The position numbers and the translations under genes are program-made. 64,000 bases of DNA from JANQNX01 sp965601665 (GTDB lineage: Bacteria; Pseudomonadota; Gammaproteobacteria; Eutrophobiales; Eutrophobiaceae). The stretch is taken from the NCBI GenBank assembly GCA_965601665.1, contig OZ271833.1:62001-126000 (forward strand), read 5' to 3'. Of the stretch, positions 35,826 through 44,770 are shown in pieces; the stretch's first letter is position 1; the number at the start of each line of letters is the position of its first letter. The notes below the pieces were generated by a model that ran no database searches, was not told the origin of the DNA, and saw only the letters and a list, made by a program, of their open reading frames with translations.

Positions 35826-38800
35826 GCAGATTCACGATCAGGCTGTGCGCGACCAGGCCTTGTTGCCCGATCATTCGTTCATCATTCAGGCGCCTGCCGG
35901 CTCGGGTAAGACCGGGCTCTTAATCAAGCGTTACCTGCGTTTGTTGTCACTGGTTGATTCACCAGAAGAAATCATTGCGATTACCTTTACCCGTAAGGCT
36001 GCAGCAGAAATGCAGGGCAGGGTTCTGAGCGCACTACGTCGCGCAGGCGAAAAGGATACAGCTACCAGCGAGCACGAACGCGAAATCCTGGAACTGGCGG
36101 CGGAGGCGTTAGCCCGCGATGCCGAACTGGGTTGGGACATCATCAGCAATCCAGGAAGACTGCGTATACAGACTATTGATTCATTATGTGCAACCTTGAC
36201 ACGGCACATGCCGTTAATGTCCCAACTGGGATCACAACCGGAGATCGTTGAGGATCCCACACCTTTGTATGAACAAGCGGCAAGTCATACGCTGGCAGAA
36301 CTGGAATCAGGCGAGGGCTGGTCTGATGCCATCGCCAATCTTGTGTTTCATCTTGATAATGATTTACCGCGCATCAAGCGTTTGCTGGTGGATATGCTAT
36401 ACAAACGCGACCAGTGGATGCCGTACGTGTTTCAGCCACATGATCGAACCGGAATGGAACAGGCATTATGCCGCCTCGTTGAAGAACAACTACAGCTTAT
36501 CCAGGATCTGTTTCCGGCTGAACAGCAACAGCGCTGTTTACAACTGTTACAGTTCAGTGCCAACAATCTGCATGCGGAAAACCCTGACCACATACTGGCG
36601 CAAGCTGCAGGTGTCAATCGTTTTCCGTCTGTAAGTATAGACGACCTGGGTTACTGGCGAGCCATCAGGGAGCTACTGCTTACCAGGGATAATAACTGGC
36701 GCAGTCCCAGGGGTTTGAACAAGCGTTGCGGTTTTCCTGCACCCTCGGAAAAAGGGCTGGATGCGACAGCAAGAGATAAACGCCAGGCCATGAAGGTCAT
36801 GATGGAAACCCTGCTGCAGGACTTGCAACAGGTTGATGGCTTGCGCTCAATGTTGCAAACACTGTTGATTCTGCCAGAACCAGACTACAACGACGACGAG
36901 TGGTTGATTATCAATGCTCTCACCGAGTTGCTGCGCCTGGCTGCGGCGCAGTTGAAGCTGATATTCGCTGAACGTAACCAGATGGACTTTATTGGTATCG
37001 CCGAGAAGGCCTTGCTGGCCCTTGGCAGTGATGACAGTCCGACCGAACTGGCCCGACACATGGATTATCAATTGCGCCATTTACTGGTGGATGAGTTCCA
37101 GGATGTCTCTGTCAGCCAGTCACGCTTGATCAAGGCATTAAGCCGTGAATGGTCACTTGATGACGACCGCAGCCTGTTCCTTGTGGGCGATCCCATGCAA
37201 TCGATTTATCGTTTTCGTGAGGCCGACGTATCTATCTTTATCCGGACTTTCCATGAAGGTTACCACGGGCATGTTCCTTTAACAGCGCTCAAGCTTGGCA
37301 TGAACTTTCGTTCGGGCAGTGCACTTGTAAACTGGTTTAACCAGTGTTTTGCAAATTTATTTCCAGCAGAAGATGATGTTATTGGCGGTGCAGTAAGTTA
37401 CAGTGCCTCGCAGGCCATGAACGCAGGAAGCGGCGCAGTCAAGGTGAGTGTATACCCGATCTATGGACGCGCATTTCAGGAAGAGGCCGATAAGGTAGTC
37501 GCATTGGTTACTGAAATCCAGGCCAACGATCCCGACGACACGATTGCAATACTGGTGCGGGGACGCACGCATTTAAGAGACATTGTGCCAGCTTTGCGCC
37601 ATGCCGGTATTCGCTTTCAGGCCCTGGATATTGAACGTCTGGATACACAGGCAGCTATACAGGATTTACTGGCCCTGACAAGGGCGTGGTGTTATCCCGC
37701 TGACCGTGTTGCATGGCTTGCCTGCTTGCGTGCACCCTGGTGTGGACTGACATTGGAAAGCCTCTACCAGCTGTGCCATGCGGACAGCGACAGGCTAATC
37801 ATTGATTGCCTTAACGACACTGAACTTTTGCAAAAATTGACGCCGGAACAACGTCAACGAACGGAACAGTTCAGAAAGATATTCAACATAGCGTGGCAGG
37901 ACAGGCAGCGTTTTTCGCTGCGCTTTGCGATTGAGTCTCTGTGGTGCCAGTTAGGCGGGCCTGCCACACTTGCCAGTCATAATGATATCGATAATTGCCG
38001 TACCTATTTCGAACTGTTGCAATCAATCGAAACGGCGGGTGGCATACCTCGTCTTGATGAGCTGGTACGGGCGGTAGATGAACTCTATGCCACCCCGGAT
38101 GAACTTGCCGGGTCAGGCTTACAATTAATGACCATACACAAAGCGAAAGGCCTTGAGTTTGACCATGTGATATTACCGGGACTGGGTCGTGCTATACGTG
38201 GTAGCTCTGATGAACTTCTGGTGTGGTTACTACGCGAAACAGAGGATGCTGATGATCTGATATTGGCCCCGATACGCGAGGCCGGAGAAGATCCCTCTGC
38301 AATTTACCGCTACATCAATGCAACCAGGAAAGAAAAACAGTATTTTGAAGATCAGCGCTTGCTATATGTCGCCTGTACCCGCAGCAGGAACAATCTGCAT
38401 TTAATCGGCCACGCCCGTTTAAAGGATGATGATGGCAAGCTTATCTGCGAACCAGATGCGCGATCGTTACTTGCCAGTCTCTGGCCTCTTGTCTCGGAAG
38501 TTTATCTGCAACACTGTCCTGCTCGCATGCCGGATCTGGATGAACAACAGGTAGTCGTTTTAAAAACTGAAAATACGCGACTCGATGACAACTGGACATT
38601 GCCCGCACTGCCCGAAGACCTGGCAGTGTCGGCAACGGGAACGGAAGATGTGCAGGCAGAATTATTGGTGGAATATGAGTGGGCAGGTGAAACGATCAAG
38701 CATATTGGTTCGGCTGTGCATCGCATCATCCAGTGGGTAGCAGATGAAGGCATGGATAAATGGCCTCCGCAACGTATTCAGAATGAACAGCACAGGTTTG

Positions 38801-39225
38801 CCGCATTGCTTCGCCAGCTCGGCGTGCCGGCGAATGAAATGGAACATTCATTAAAACAGGTTAGCAGTGCAATCAGTCGCTTATTGGAAGACGAACGTGG
38901 CCGCTGGATTTTATCTGACGATCACGTCGATGTTCACAATGAATACAGTATCAGCGGGCTGGTAAACGGTGGCGTGGTGAACGCCATATTGGACCGTACG
39001 TTTATTGATGGTGAAGGTATACGCTGGGTTGTTGACTATAAGACCAGTCGCCATGAGGGTATTGATATTGATGCCTTTCTGGATCAGGAACGAGAGCGTT
39101 ACCAACAACAGCTGGAAACCTATGGCGCGTTAATGCAAGAGCTGGGAACTGAACCCGTGCAATTGGCGCTTTATTTTCCGTTGCTGCAGGGCTGGCGCGC
39201 GTGGCCTATGCCCGTACGGTCCTAG
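35812..39225 (+). CDS. AddA/RecB-like UvrD helicase-exonuclease
   Basis: A 1137-residue protein. Superfamily-1A helicase motifs are in order: Walker A APAGSGKTGLL (about 27-37), TFTRKAAAEM, VDEFQDVS near 424, LVGDPMQSIYRFREA near 457, NFRSG near 495, TIHKAKGLEFDHVILPG near 777 and YVACTRSRNN near 852. The C-terminal nuclease has VDYKTSRHEGIDID and RYQQQLETYGALM (about 1070-1110). It is the partner of the AddB-like protein, with which it overlaps by 14 bases. The pair replaces or supplements RecBCD. It is convergent with the M14 gene, with 4 bases of overlap. Confidence 0.92.
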   Translation: MTVSEQIHDQAVRDQALLPDHSFIIQAPAGSGKTGLLIKRYLRLLSLVDSPEEIIAITFTRKAAAEMQGRVLSALRRAGEKDTATSEHEREILELAAEALARDAELGWDIISNPGRLRIQTIDSLCATLTRHMPLMSQLGSQPEIVEDPTPLYEQAASHTLAELESGEGWSDAIANLVFHLDNDLPRIKRLLVDMLYKRDQWMPYVFQPHDRTGMEQALCRLVEEQLQLIQDLFPAEQQQRCLQLLQFSANNLHAENPDHILAQAAGVNRFPSVSIDDLGYWRAIRELLLTRDNNWRSPRGLNKRCGFPAPSEKGLDATARDKRQAMKVMMETLLQDLQQVDGLRSMLQTLLILPEPDYNDDEWLIINALTELLRLAAAQLKLIFAERNQMDFIGIAEKALLALGSDDSPTELARHMDYQLRHLLVDEFQDVSVSQSRLIKALSREWSLDDDRSLFLVGDPMQSIYRFREADVSIFIRTFHEGYHGHVPLTALKLGMNFRSGSALVNWFNQCFANLFPAEDDVIGGAVSYSASQAMNAGSGAVKVSVYPIYGRAFQEEADKVVALVTEIQANDPDDTIAILVRGRTHLRDIVPALRHAGIRFQALDIERLDTQAAIQDLLALTRAWCYPADRVAWLACLRAPWCGLTLESLYQLCHADSDRLIIDCLNDTELLQKLTPEQRQRTEQFRKIFNIAWQDRQRFSLRFAIESLWCQLGGPATLASHNDIDNCRTYFELLQSIETAGGIPRLDELVRAVDELYATPDELAGSGLQLMTIHKAKGLEFDHVILPGLGRAIRGSSDELLVWLLRETEDADDLILAPIREAGEDPSAIYRYINATRKEKQYFEDQRLLYVACTRSRNNLHLIGHARLKDDDGKLICEPDARSLLASLWPLVSEVYLQHCPARMPDLDEQQVVVLKTENTRLDDNWTLPALPEDLAVSATGTEDVQAELLVEYEWAGETIKHIGSAVHRIIQWVADEGMDKWPPQRIQNEQHRFAALLRQLGVPANEMEHSLKQVSSAISRLLEDERGRWILSDDHVDVHNEYSISGLVNGGVVNAILDRTFIDGEGIRWVVDYKTSRHEGIDIDAFLDQERERYQQQLETYGALMQELGTEPVQLALYFPLLQGWRAWPMPVRS

Positions 39226-40259
39226 TTCCATACCGTGGTATTAGTATCAACTTTTTTCTCGCCCATACTGACATCGTATTTCTCCATCAGGTAAAAAAAA
39301 CAATCCTGCCGAATAATCTTTATATTATCAGTCAGCATCGCCGGCATAACGCTGGCTCGTGTTTGTAATGCCTGCTGCTTGATCTCGAAATAGTCGTCAA
39401 AGATATCGTTGCCATCTTCATCCATTACAATCATTGGTCGTTCTATCTGCTTTTCCAGATGCGCCAGCTGGGTGTTGACCGGTATTTCCTCGAAATTCAG
39501 GCGCTCGATACCATTGATAAACTGAAGGTCCGCGGGTTCATTGTTAAAACTGATACTGACCTCAGGCGGTATCTTGACTACGCCTGCGGTATGGTAAAGG
39601 TCGATGTCTTCAATATTATCGGCATGCTTCAGTGACGACATATTCAGCACGCGGTCGACATAGTTCGTGGCCAGCTGGATTCCGTACTCATCACCAGGCT
39701 GTCCACACTCCAGTGTTACTGATGGACACAGGCTGGCAAATGCCAGGCTTTGCACGCCGACTGGCCTTACAAAATAGATCACCATGCGTGAGAATTCACG
39801 CGCCAGGCCAAGATAGCGTGAGTCAAGCCTGTTGGTGCAGGCATAATGTGGGTTCAAGCCGTTATTATTGTGTATGTCGATACTTGCGAACACCTTGCGT
39901 TGTTGCATGGTATCAAACACAGTGGCCATCATTCGGTGTTCTTCCGTATCGCCATCGATCCAGACCCGGTTGAAGTCCGGTTGTGATTCCAGCTTACGCT
40001 TGTGGTAGCGTGCTGCTTTCACGTTGCCGATAAAAATAGAAAGCTCGCGCGGCAGTTTTTTTCCCCTGTACTTTTGAAGTACACGCTTGATGGCTTCCCA
40101 GCCACTTGATTCATTGCCATGTAGCAAAACTGAGACAAACAGCGCAGGGGATTTTTCACCTTTCAGATGAAACAGACTTGGCCCCGGCAAGTATTCATGC
40201 AGGCGATGCGCAGGTATGTCGAATAATTTCCTGTTGAAGGTTTTATAAGTTGTTAACAC
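39222..40259 (-). CDS. M14/aspartoacylase-type zinc carboxypeptidase-like protein
   Basis: A 345-residue protein of the succinylglutamate desuccinylase/aspartoacylase group. Zinc ligands sit in LLHGNESSG (about 46-54) and in IDIHNNNG (about 128-135), and VTLECGQPGDEYG near 180 carries the catalytic Glu region. The start is a GTG directly after the TAG of the preceding gene (TAGGTG), with GGAG inside that gene as ribosome site, so the two are translationally coupled. Together with the glutamate-cysteine-ligase-like gene, it may make or hydrolyse an amide or small peptide. The substrate is unknown. Confidence 0.8.
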   Translation of the reverse strand: MLTTYKTFNRKLFDIPAHRLHEYLPGPSLFHLKGEKSPALFVSVLLHGNESSGWEAIKRVLQKYRGKKLPRELSIFIGNVKAARYHKRKLESQPDFNRVWIDGDTEEHRMMATVFDTMQQRKVFASIDIHNNNGLNPHYACTNRLDSRYLGLAREFSRMVIYFVRPVGVQSLAFASLCPSVTLECGQPGDEYGIQLATNYVDRVLNMSSLKHADNIEDIDLYHTAGVVKIPPEVSISFNNEPADLQFINGIERLNFEEIPVNTQLAHLEKQIERPMIVMDEDGNDIFDDYFEIKQQALQTRASVMPAMLTDNIKIIRQDCFFYLMEKYDVSMGEKKVDTNTTVWN

Positions 40260-41675
40260 CTAAAGACTCCACTCGTGAACGGGCTTACCGCTATTCTGTC
40301 GCTGCAGGTAACTACAGGTCAGGCGCTGCATGTCATGTCCGTGCATAGCGACCCATTGCCGCTGCCAGCTGGCACCATTTTGACCGCTCTCCACTCGCTG
40401 CCGTATCAAACCCATGTAGTGTTCAACATCCTTTGCATCAACATTGCATTTGTGTAAGCCCTCGGTCGCTGCCGGTAGCAACTCCTGCAGCAGCAGCTGC
40501 CTGATATCGATCTTGCTGTCCGCATTCCACTGTATGCTTGCTGCCAGTCCATGTTGTGCGCACTGGTAAAAATTGTGCCGGGCCTGTGAAAAAGGGATAC
40601 GACTGGTTAACAGGTCAACGTCGTCCTCCAGGCCATTGATCAAACCAAAATAAAAAGCAGCGTTTGCAACGCTATCAGTTACGCTGGGGCCGGATGGGAT
40701 GACACGATGTTCAATGCGTAAATGGGCATCCTGGTTATCATCAAAACCGATCAACGGGCGGTTCCAGCGCCAGATGGTGCCATTATGAAAGGCAACATGT
40801 TTAAACCGTTCCGGTTCAGAATCCTTGTCTATCGGTACCAGGACGGGATATTGCTGCAGGTTTTCATGGAAGCTTTCCATGATGGACTCATGAATGTAGT
40901 CATCACCAAAGGTAACCCTGCGTCGATTGTTATTGACAATATCTACCGATTGCTCAAACAGTGGAATGCGCGTTTCATCCCACAGGTCCTTGCCAAAAAG
41001 ATAGGGTGAATTGGCGGACACGGCGACCATGGGTCCGGAAATCAGGCTGGAAAGATTCAGTAATCTGGCAGCCTTATGCAAAGGTGTTTGTAAATGTAAT
41101 TGCAGTGATGTGCAGGCAGATTCCATCATCACGCTATTATGTGATGTGCTGATATGTTGCCGTCCCTTGATATCCAGTTGTAGTGGTCGGCCTTGTCGGT
41201 GTTTCATTAATTGCTCATTCAGCGCCCGGTAACGATTCAGCTTTGACATGTTCTCCATGGAAAGATGCCGCTCCTGCACGCTGGGCAATATACCGATCAT
41301 CATGATCGCTACAGCCAACTCGTCAGCATGTTGTTGACAGGTTTTCCAGATTGCGCCGAGGTTTTCTTCCATTACGGAAAAGACATTGCCTGTCAGGTCC
41401 AAAGGATCGCTGTTTAGCTCCACATTGAATGCGGCAAGCTCATGGACTACCAGGGGATTATCGAGTTGTTTCAGGAAGGTGTGATTGACAGGAGCAGGTA
41501 TACCGGATCGGCTGACCAGCCATGCCTCTATTTCGTAACCAACGATGTTACCCTGCTCGGAGAATTGCCCTGCCGCAAACGCCTTCTCCAGCAGTGCCGT
41601 TTCTTCCCTGAGTCGGGCAGAGAAATGTTCGAATTCGTTCTTGCTAAATTGACTGGATTCTATTTCCTGGCCCAT
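40260..41675 (-). CDS. Glutamate-cysteine-ligase-like (GCS2) amidoligase
   Basis: A 471-residue protein. The GCS2-type fold is indicated by IVGYEIEAWLV (about 44-54, the metal-binding E-x-E), ELNSDPLDLTG near 86, SSLISGPMVAVSANSP (about 205-220) and RIEHRVIPSGPS near 320. The family forms an amide bond between the gamma-carboxyl of glutamate (or a similar acid) and an amine, using ATP. True glutathione synthesis is not assured, because GCS2-like amidoligases are also found with M14-like peptidases in clusters that make other amide metabolites. Directly coupled to the M14 gene. Confidence 0.82.
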   Translation of the reverse strand: MGQEIESSQFSKNEFEHFSARLREETALLEKAFAAGQFSEQGNIVGYEIEAWLVSRSGIPAPVNHTFLKQLDNPLVVHELAAFNVELNSDPLDLTGNVFSVMEENLGAIWKTCQQHADELAVAIMMIGILPSVQERHLSMENMSKLNRYRALNEQLMKHRQGRPLQLDIKGRQHISTSHNSVMMESACTSLQLHLQTPLHKAARLLNLSSLISGPMVAVSANSPYLFGKDLWDETRIPLFEQSVDIVNNNRRRVTFGDDYIHESIMESFHENLQQYPVLVPIDKDSEPERFKHVAFHNGTIWRWNRPLIGFDDNQDAHLRIEHRVIPSGPSVTDSVANAAFYFGLINGLEDDVDLLTSRIPFSQARHNFYQCAQHGLAASIQWNADSKIDIRQLLLQELLPAATEGLHKCNVDAKDVEHYMGLIRQRVESGQNGASWQRQWVAMHGHDMQRLTCSYLQRQNSGKPVHEWSL

Positions 41676-41752
41676 ACATCAACCGTTTTTCCCGGACAGC
41701 AAACTCATGGTCAGATAATACGATCTTATAAAGATTCTGTTAACATCAAACT

Positions 41753-42466
41753 ATGACTGACACACAGACGCCAGTGCTGGCACGGCATCATTTTTTACAT
41801 GAATATCAGGCTGTACTCAGTACGCTTTCAGTGGATGTGAAAGGGTATCCATTTGGATCGGTGGTGCCCTATTGTGCAGACAGGTCAGGTCAACCTGTTA
41901 TCCTGATCAGCGATATAGCACAGCATACGAGGAATATTGTTGCTGATCCTCGTGTGTCGTTGATTTGTCTTGATAACAGTGCTGATGATCAGCAGGCATC
42001 CGGCAGGGTTACCTTATTGGCAGATGCAATCAAAATCAGCGCTGATGATGATGATAGTGTCTGGCGCTATTACAGTTACTTTCCACATTCTCTTGATTAT
42101 CACAAGACCCATGGTTTTGACTTCTACCGGCTACATATAAAAAGAATTCGCTTTATTGGTGGTTTTGGCAGGATTCACTGGCTCGATCCCGAGCAGTTTT
42201 TGCTGGCAAATCCGTTCACCCTGGAAGAGGAACAGCGTATCGTTTCACACATGAATGAAGATCATGCTGATGCCATCATGCATTATTGCGCTATGCATGA
42301 GATAGCCATGGACGAGGCAAACAGCCCTGGAATGGTAGGTATCGATGCCGAAGGAATACATGTAAAAGCAGGTAAGGCGATACATCGGATAGGCTTTGCG
42401 CAACCGGTAACAAACGGAGCTGAAGCAAGAACAGCGCTGGTTGACATGGCCAGGGCAGGAAAATGA
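41753..42466 (+). CDS. HugZ-like haem-utilisation protein (pyridoxamine-phosphate-oxidase fold plus DUF2470)
   Basis: A 237-residue protein. Residues 12-150 follow the split-barrel flavin- or haem-binding fold (LSTLSVDVKGYPFGSVVPY and ISDIAQHTRNI, plus DPRVSL). The second part contains EEEQRIVSHMNEDHADAIM (about 160-178), the DUF2470/HugZ C-terminal signature with its conserved His. HugZ-like proteins degrade or bind haem. The next gene overlaps by 4 bases. No clear ribosome site is seen before the ATG at 41753. Confidence 0.85.
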   Translation: MTDTQTPVLARHHFLHEYQAVLSTLSVDVKGYPFGSVVPYCADRSGQPVILISDIAQHTRNIVADPRVSLICLDNSADDQQASGRVTLLADAIKISADDDDSVWRYYSYFPHSLDYHKTHGFDFYRLHIKRIRFIGGFGRIHWLDPEQFLLANPFTLEEEQRIVSHMNEDHADAIMHYCAMHEIAMDEANSPGMVGIDAEGIHVKAGKAIHRIGFAQPVTNGAEARTALVDMARAGK

Positions 42467-42927
42467 AAAAAGTCCTGCTCGTGTTGGTACTTGGCATCCT
42501 CTATCTCAGCTGGAATTTTATTTTTACAAGCGACAGGAAGGTTGACCTTACCGATCCCGCAAAAGTACTGCAGGGGCTCTCACTCGCGATCAAGTACAAA
42601 CTTGCTGTAGGCCAGTACTGGCAACAGCATGATACTTTTCCTGATAGCAAGGCCTGGCAGGCATTGGAGCAGCGACCTCGTGCTGACATAAGCAAGTCAC
42701 TGGTATCTGATATCCGGGTTGGCGAAGAACGCCCTGGTGCAATTACTGTTTATTTTTCCAATAAAGATGTTATAAATGTTGCTGCAGATATTGGAGGCAG
42801 AACAATTACGCTGATGCCTGTTGTGGTGAATGGCCGTCTGGATTGGGTTTGCCAGGGCACCATGTACAGGGACCTGATGCCTGAGGCATGCACGTTTATT
42901 AAACAGGGAAATAAAGAGAATCAATGA
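42463..42927 (+). CDS. Pilin-like protein with N-terminal anchor, no prepilin signal
   Basis: A 154-residue protein with a short N-terminal hydrophobic segment (about 4-18) and a soluble region. Its helix LQGLSLAIKYKLAVGQYWQQ and the following low-similarity beta part (ITVYFSNKDVINVAADI, ITLMPVVVNGRLDWVCQG) resemble the alpha1/beta layout of type IV pilins, including a late disulfide-like pair (CQG and EACTF). The usual GFTLIE processing site is absent, so it is not expected to be assembled as a pilus. It is coupled by ATGA overlaps to both neighbours. Confidence 0.6.
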   Translation: MKKVLLVLVLGILYLSWNFIFTSDRKVDLTDPAKVLQGLSLAIKYKLAVGQYWQQHDTFPDSKAWQALEQRPRADISKSLVSDIRVGEERPGAITVYFSNKDVINVAADIGGRTITLMPVVVNGRLDWVCQGTMYRDLMPEACTFIKQGNKENQ

Positions 42928-43139
42928 GCAAGAGCATCGAAGAAATACAAGCAGTTTTCGAAAAATACGATACGAATGGTAATGGCACGATCGACTGGAA
43001 GGAATTTCAGGACTTGTTACATGAGCTCGACAAGGATCTCAGTCTGCTTGACAAGGCAGAGACCTTTGACAAGGTTGATACCAATCATACCGGCATGATT
43101 AATTTTGATGAGTTCATGGCCTGGTGGAAGCAACGCTAG
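42924..43139 (+). CDS. EF-hand calcium-binding protein
   Basis: A 71-residue protein consisting of two EF-hands. Loop 1 is DTNGNGTIDWKE (residues 16-27) and loop 2 is DTNHTGMINFDE (about 52-63), both with acidic residues at positions 1 and 12. It has no signal peptide, so it is probably a cytoplasmic calcium sensor or buffer. It overlaps the pilin-like gene by 4 bases and precedes a strong terminator, ending this three-gene operon. Confidence 0.9.
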   Translation: MSKSIEEIQAVFEKYDTNGNGTIDWKEFQDLLHELDKDLSLLDKAETFDKVDTNHTGMINFDEFMAWWKQR

Positions 43140-43149
43140 ATTAATAAAA

Positions 43150-43173
43150 AAGCCGGCATAGCGCCGGCTTTTT
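43150..43173. terminator. Bidirectional rho-independent terminator
   Basis: GCCGGC (43152-43157) pairs with GCCGGC (43163-43168), extended by AA/TT, and is flanked by a run of A on the left and TTTTT on the right. It can therefore end transcription from both sides: the HugZ-like/EF-hand operon and the leftward 43191 gene. Confidence 0.92.
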
Positions 43174-43190
43174 CTTCGAGCAGTAATGTA

Positions 43191-44195
43191 CTAATTGGTT
43201 GCTACTGCAGTGGCAAGACTGCCATTCTCAGCAACGATTTCTTTTACTGCATCATTTATCGCATTGCTGTAGGCATTTCCCATCAGTGAGTAATCCTCTT
43301 CTGCCATGACTGCGGTGTAACCAATGGCGTAAGATGCCTTCAACAGACCCATGCCATCACTACTGCCGTCGCCCATTAGTAACTGCATCGACGAATTATC
43401 CTTGTCGCCGAGTATCTGATCATAAGGTCCCCAGAGTTGTGGTGCAGAAAATGGACTGCCGCCGACGAGCACGTCCAGAATTACCTTACCGTCTTCGGTG
43501 TGATAGCCCAGTGCGCCAAAGCCGTCACCTTCATAGTAACTAAAAGTGTGTCCATTTCCGAACGTGTGTTGATAGCGATTGATGTAACCGCCAACATATG
43601 TTTGCGGCATTTTTATGCCGCGTGTACTTACACGCTTTAGCTTGCCGTTGGCCTTGGTTTTAGCCGCAATAGCAAGAATCGATTCGGTCTCGCCGTAAGG
43701 ATTAGTGATAAAGCGCTTGCCGTCCTTACCACTATAGGCACGATCGAGTCGATTATATTTTCCGGAAACTTCAACGTCATTTAGCTGCTTTACCTCGGTA
43801 GTAGCAGGATTCGAGATATCGGTGGCAGCAGCGGTACCAGACATAAAAATGCCACTGGCAAGAAAGAGCAGTGGAATCGTTTTTGCCATTCGTCTTTCAA
43901 AGCTGACTTTCCTGGTCACTGTAGAGCGCTGATCTTCCTTTATGTTGAAGCCATTTTCCTCGGCGTAGGCTTTTAGTTTTTTTAATGCGTCTGGATTGTT
44001 AAGTCCGAGTCCACGCTCATAAACCAGGGTACGCTGGTTGTTGATAATACAAGGATGAACCTTTGTGGCCATTTGTAGATGACGGTTCACCTTTTTTTCC
44101 AGGAAGACGCTGGAAACTTTCTCTATCCAGTTGGATGAACCCTGTTGGGTTAACTCCTCTTTCCGGTAGTTCTTTACAGCAACGACGTTATTCAT
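43191..44195 (-). CDS. Protein of unknown function with an internal signal-like membrane segment
   Basis: A 334-residue protein, not matched to a family. Residues 1-100 are soluble, with basic and polar sequence (MNNVVAVKNYRKEELTQQGS and a KKLKAYAEENGF helix). A hydrophobic stretch follows at 105-124 (IPLLFLASGIFMSGTAAA), preceded by RRMAK and followed by an Ala-Thr-rich site like a signal-peptidase cut. The rest is Gly/Tyr-rich (GGYINRYQHTFGNGHTFSYY and YEGDGFGALGYHTEDGK), as in exported proteins. The chain could be a membrane sensor with a cytoplasmic front and an exported tail, or an internal start at the Met near residue 103 could make an exported form. It overlaps the MarR-like gene by 4 bases. 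Confidence 0.75.
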   Translation of the reverse strand: MNNVVAVKNYRKEELTQQGSSNWIEKVSSVFLEKKVNRHLQMATKVHPCIINNQRTLVYERGLGLNNPDALKKLKAYAEENGFNIKEDQRSTVTRKVSFERRMAKTIPLLFLASGIFMSGTAAATDISNPATTEVKQLNDVEVSGKYNRLDRAYSGKDGKRFITNPYGETESILAIAAKTKANGKLKRVSTRGIKMPQTYVGGYINRYQHTFGNGHTFSYYEGDGFGALGYHTEDGKVILDVLVGGSPFSAPQLWGPYDQILGDKDNSSMQLLMGDGSSDGMGLLKASYAIGYTAVMAEEDYSLMGNAYSNAINDAVKEIVAENGSLATAVATN

Positions 44196-44647
44196 AACTT
44201 GTCTCCAGTACTATTTAACATATTGTTACCTTCATTTATTGCCTTTTCCTGACCGGGTCTTCTGGAATCAACCCAGAGCTCAATGAATTCTTCAAAATCC
44301 TCTCTGAACGTCTCGGATAGACTGATGCGCCTTACTCGTGTGTCTATCTGATCAGTGATTCTTACAACTACATTCATTTGCTCCAGTGCTTCGAGACATC
44401 TCAATGAACGGTTTCTTGATTCATTGGTATTAAGATAAACCTCTTTCATTGATGGCATCTTGTCCCGCAGGTTACAAATGCCTACGAAGAAAACTGTGTC
44501 AAAAATCGTTCCCAGCATTTTGCTGCGGTCAAGTTCAGCCTGGCCATTACTGTATTTACCAAGCATCTCGACAAAACGTTCCCTGACTTTTAACAGGTTT
44601 TCCAATTCTCCATCGCGATATGCAAATTTATCTGGTCTTGTTAACAC
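44192..44647 (-). CDS. MarR-like winged-helix transcription regulator
   Basis: A 151-residue protein starting at GTG 44647 with an AGGA ribosome site. The middle (about 55-115) follows the winged-helix pattern: FDTVFFVGICNLRDK, then MKEVYLNTNESRNRSLRCLE as the recognition helix region, LEQMNVVVRITD, and QIDTRVRRISLSE as the wing, with the MarR-like R-x-x-x-I-x-L spacing. It is probably a dimeric DNA-binding regulator. Coupled by ATGA overlap to the 43191 gene, whose product may be its partner. A palindrome upstream (44746-44770) is a candidate operator. Confidence 0.7.
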   Translation of the reverse strand: MLTRPDKFAYRDGELENLLKVRERFVEMLGKYSNGQAELDRSKMLGTIFDTVFFVGICNLRDKMPSMKEVYLNTNESRNRSLRCLEALEQMNVVVRITDQIDTRVRRISLSETFREDFEEFIELWVDSRRPGQEKAINEGNNMLNSTGDKL

Positions 44648-44745
44648 TTGATTATCCTGAAGTGTAGTTATGCTTACATTCGTTTCAATTTACAAAGTGT
44701 TCGGTTCTCAACGTAACTGGCTAAGCTGTTGAGCGTGCTGGATTT

Positions 44746-44770
44746 TAAACATGTTTATTTTTGAACATGT
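44746..44770. promoter_or_regulatory. Candidate operator: perfect palindrome plus similar half-site
   Basis: TAAACATGTTTA (44746-44757) is a perfect 12-bp palindrome, and AACATGT (44764-44770) repeats its core, giving an inverted ACATGTT/AACATGT pair with 8 bases between. It lies about 100 bases upstream of the MarR-like gene start. A dimeric winged-helix regulator could bind here and control its own operon. No experimental support. Confidence 0.45.
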
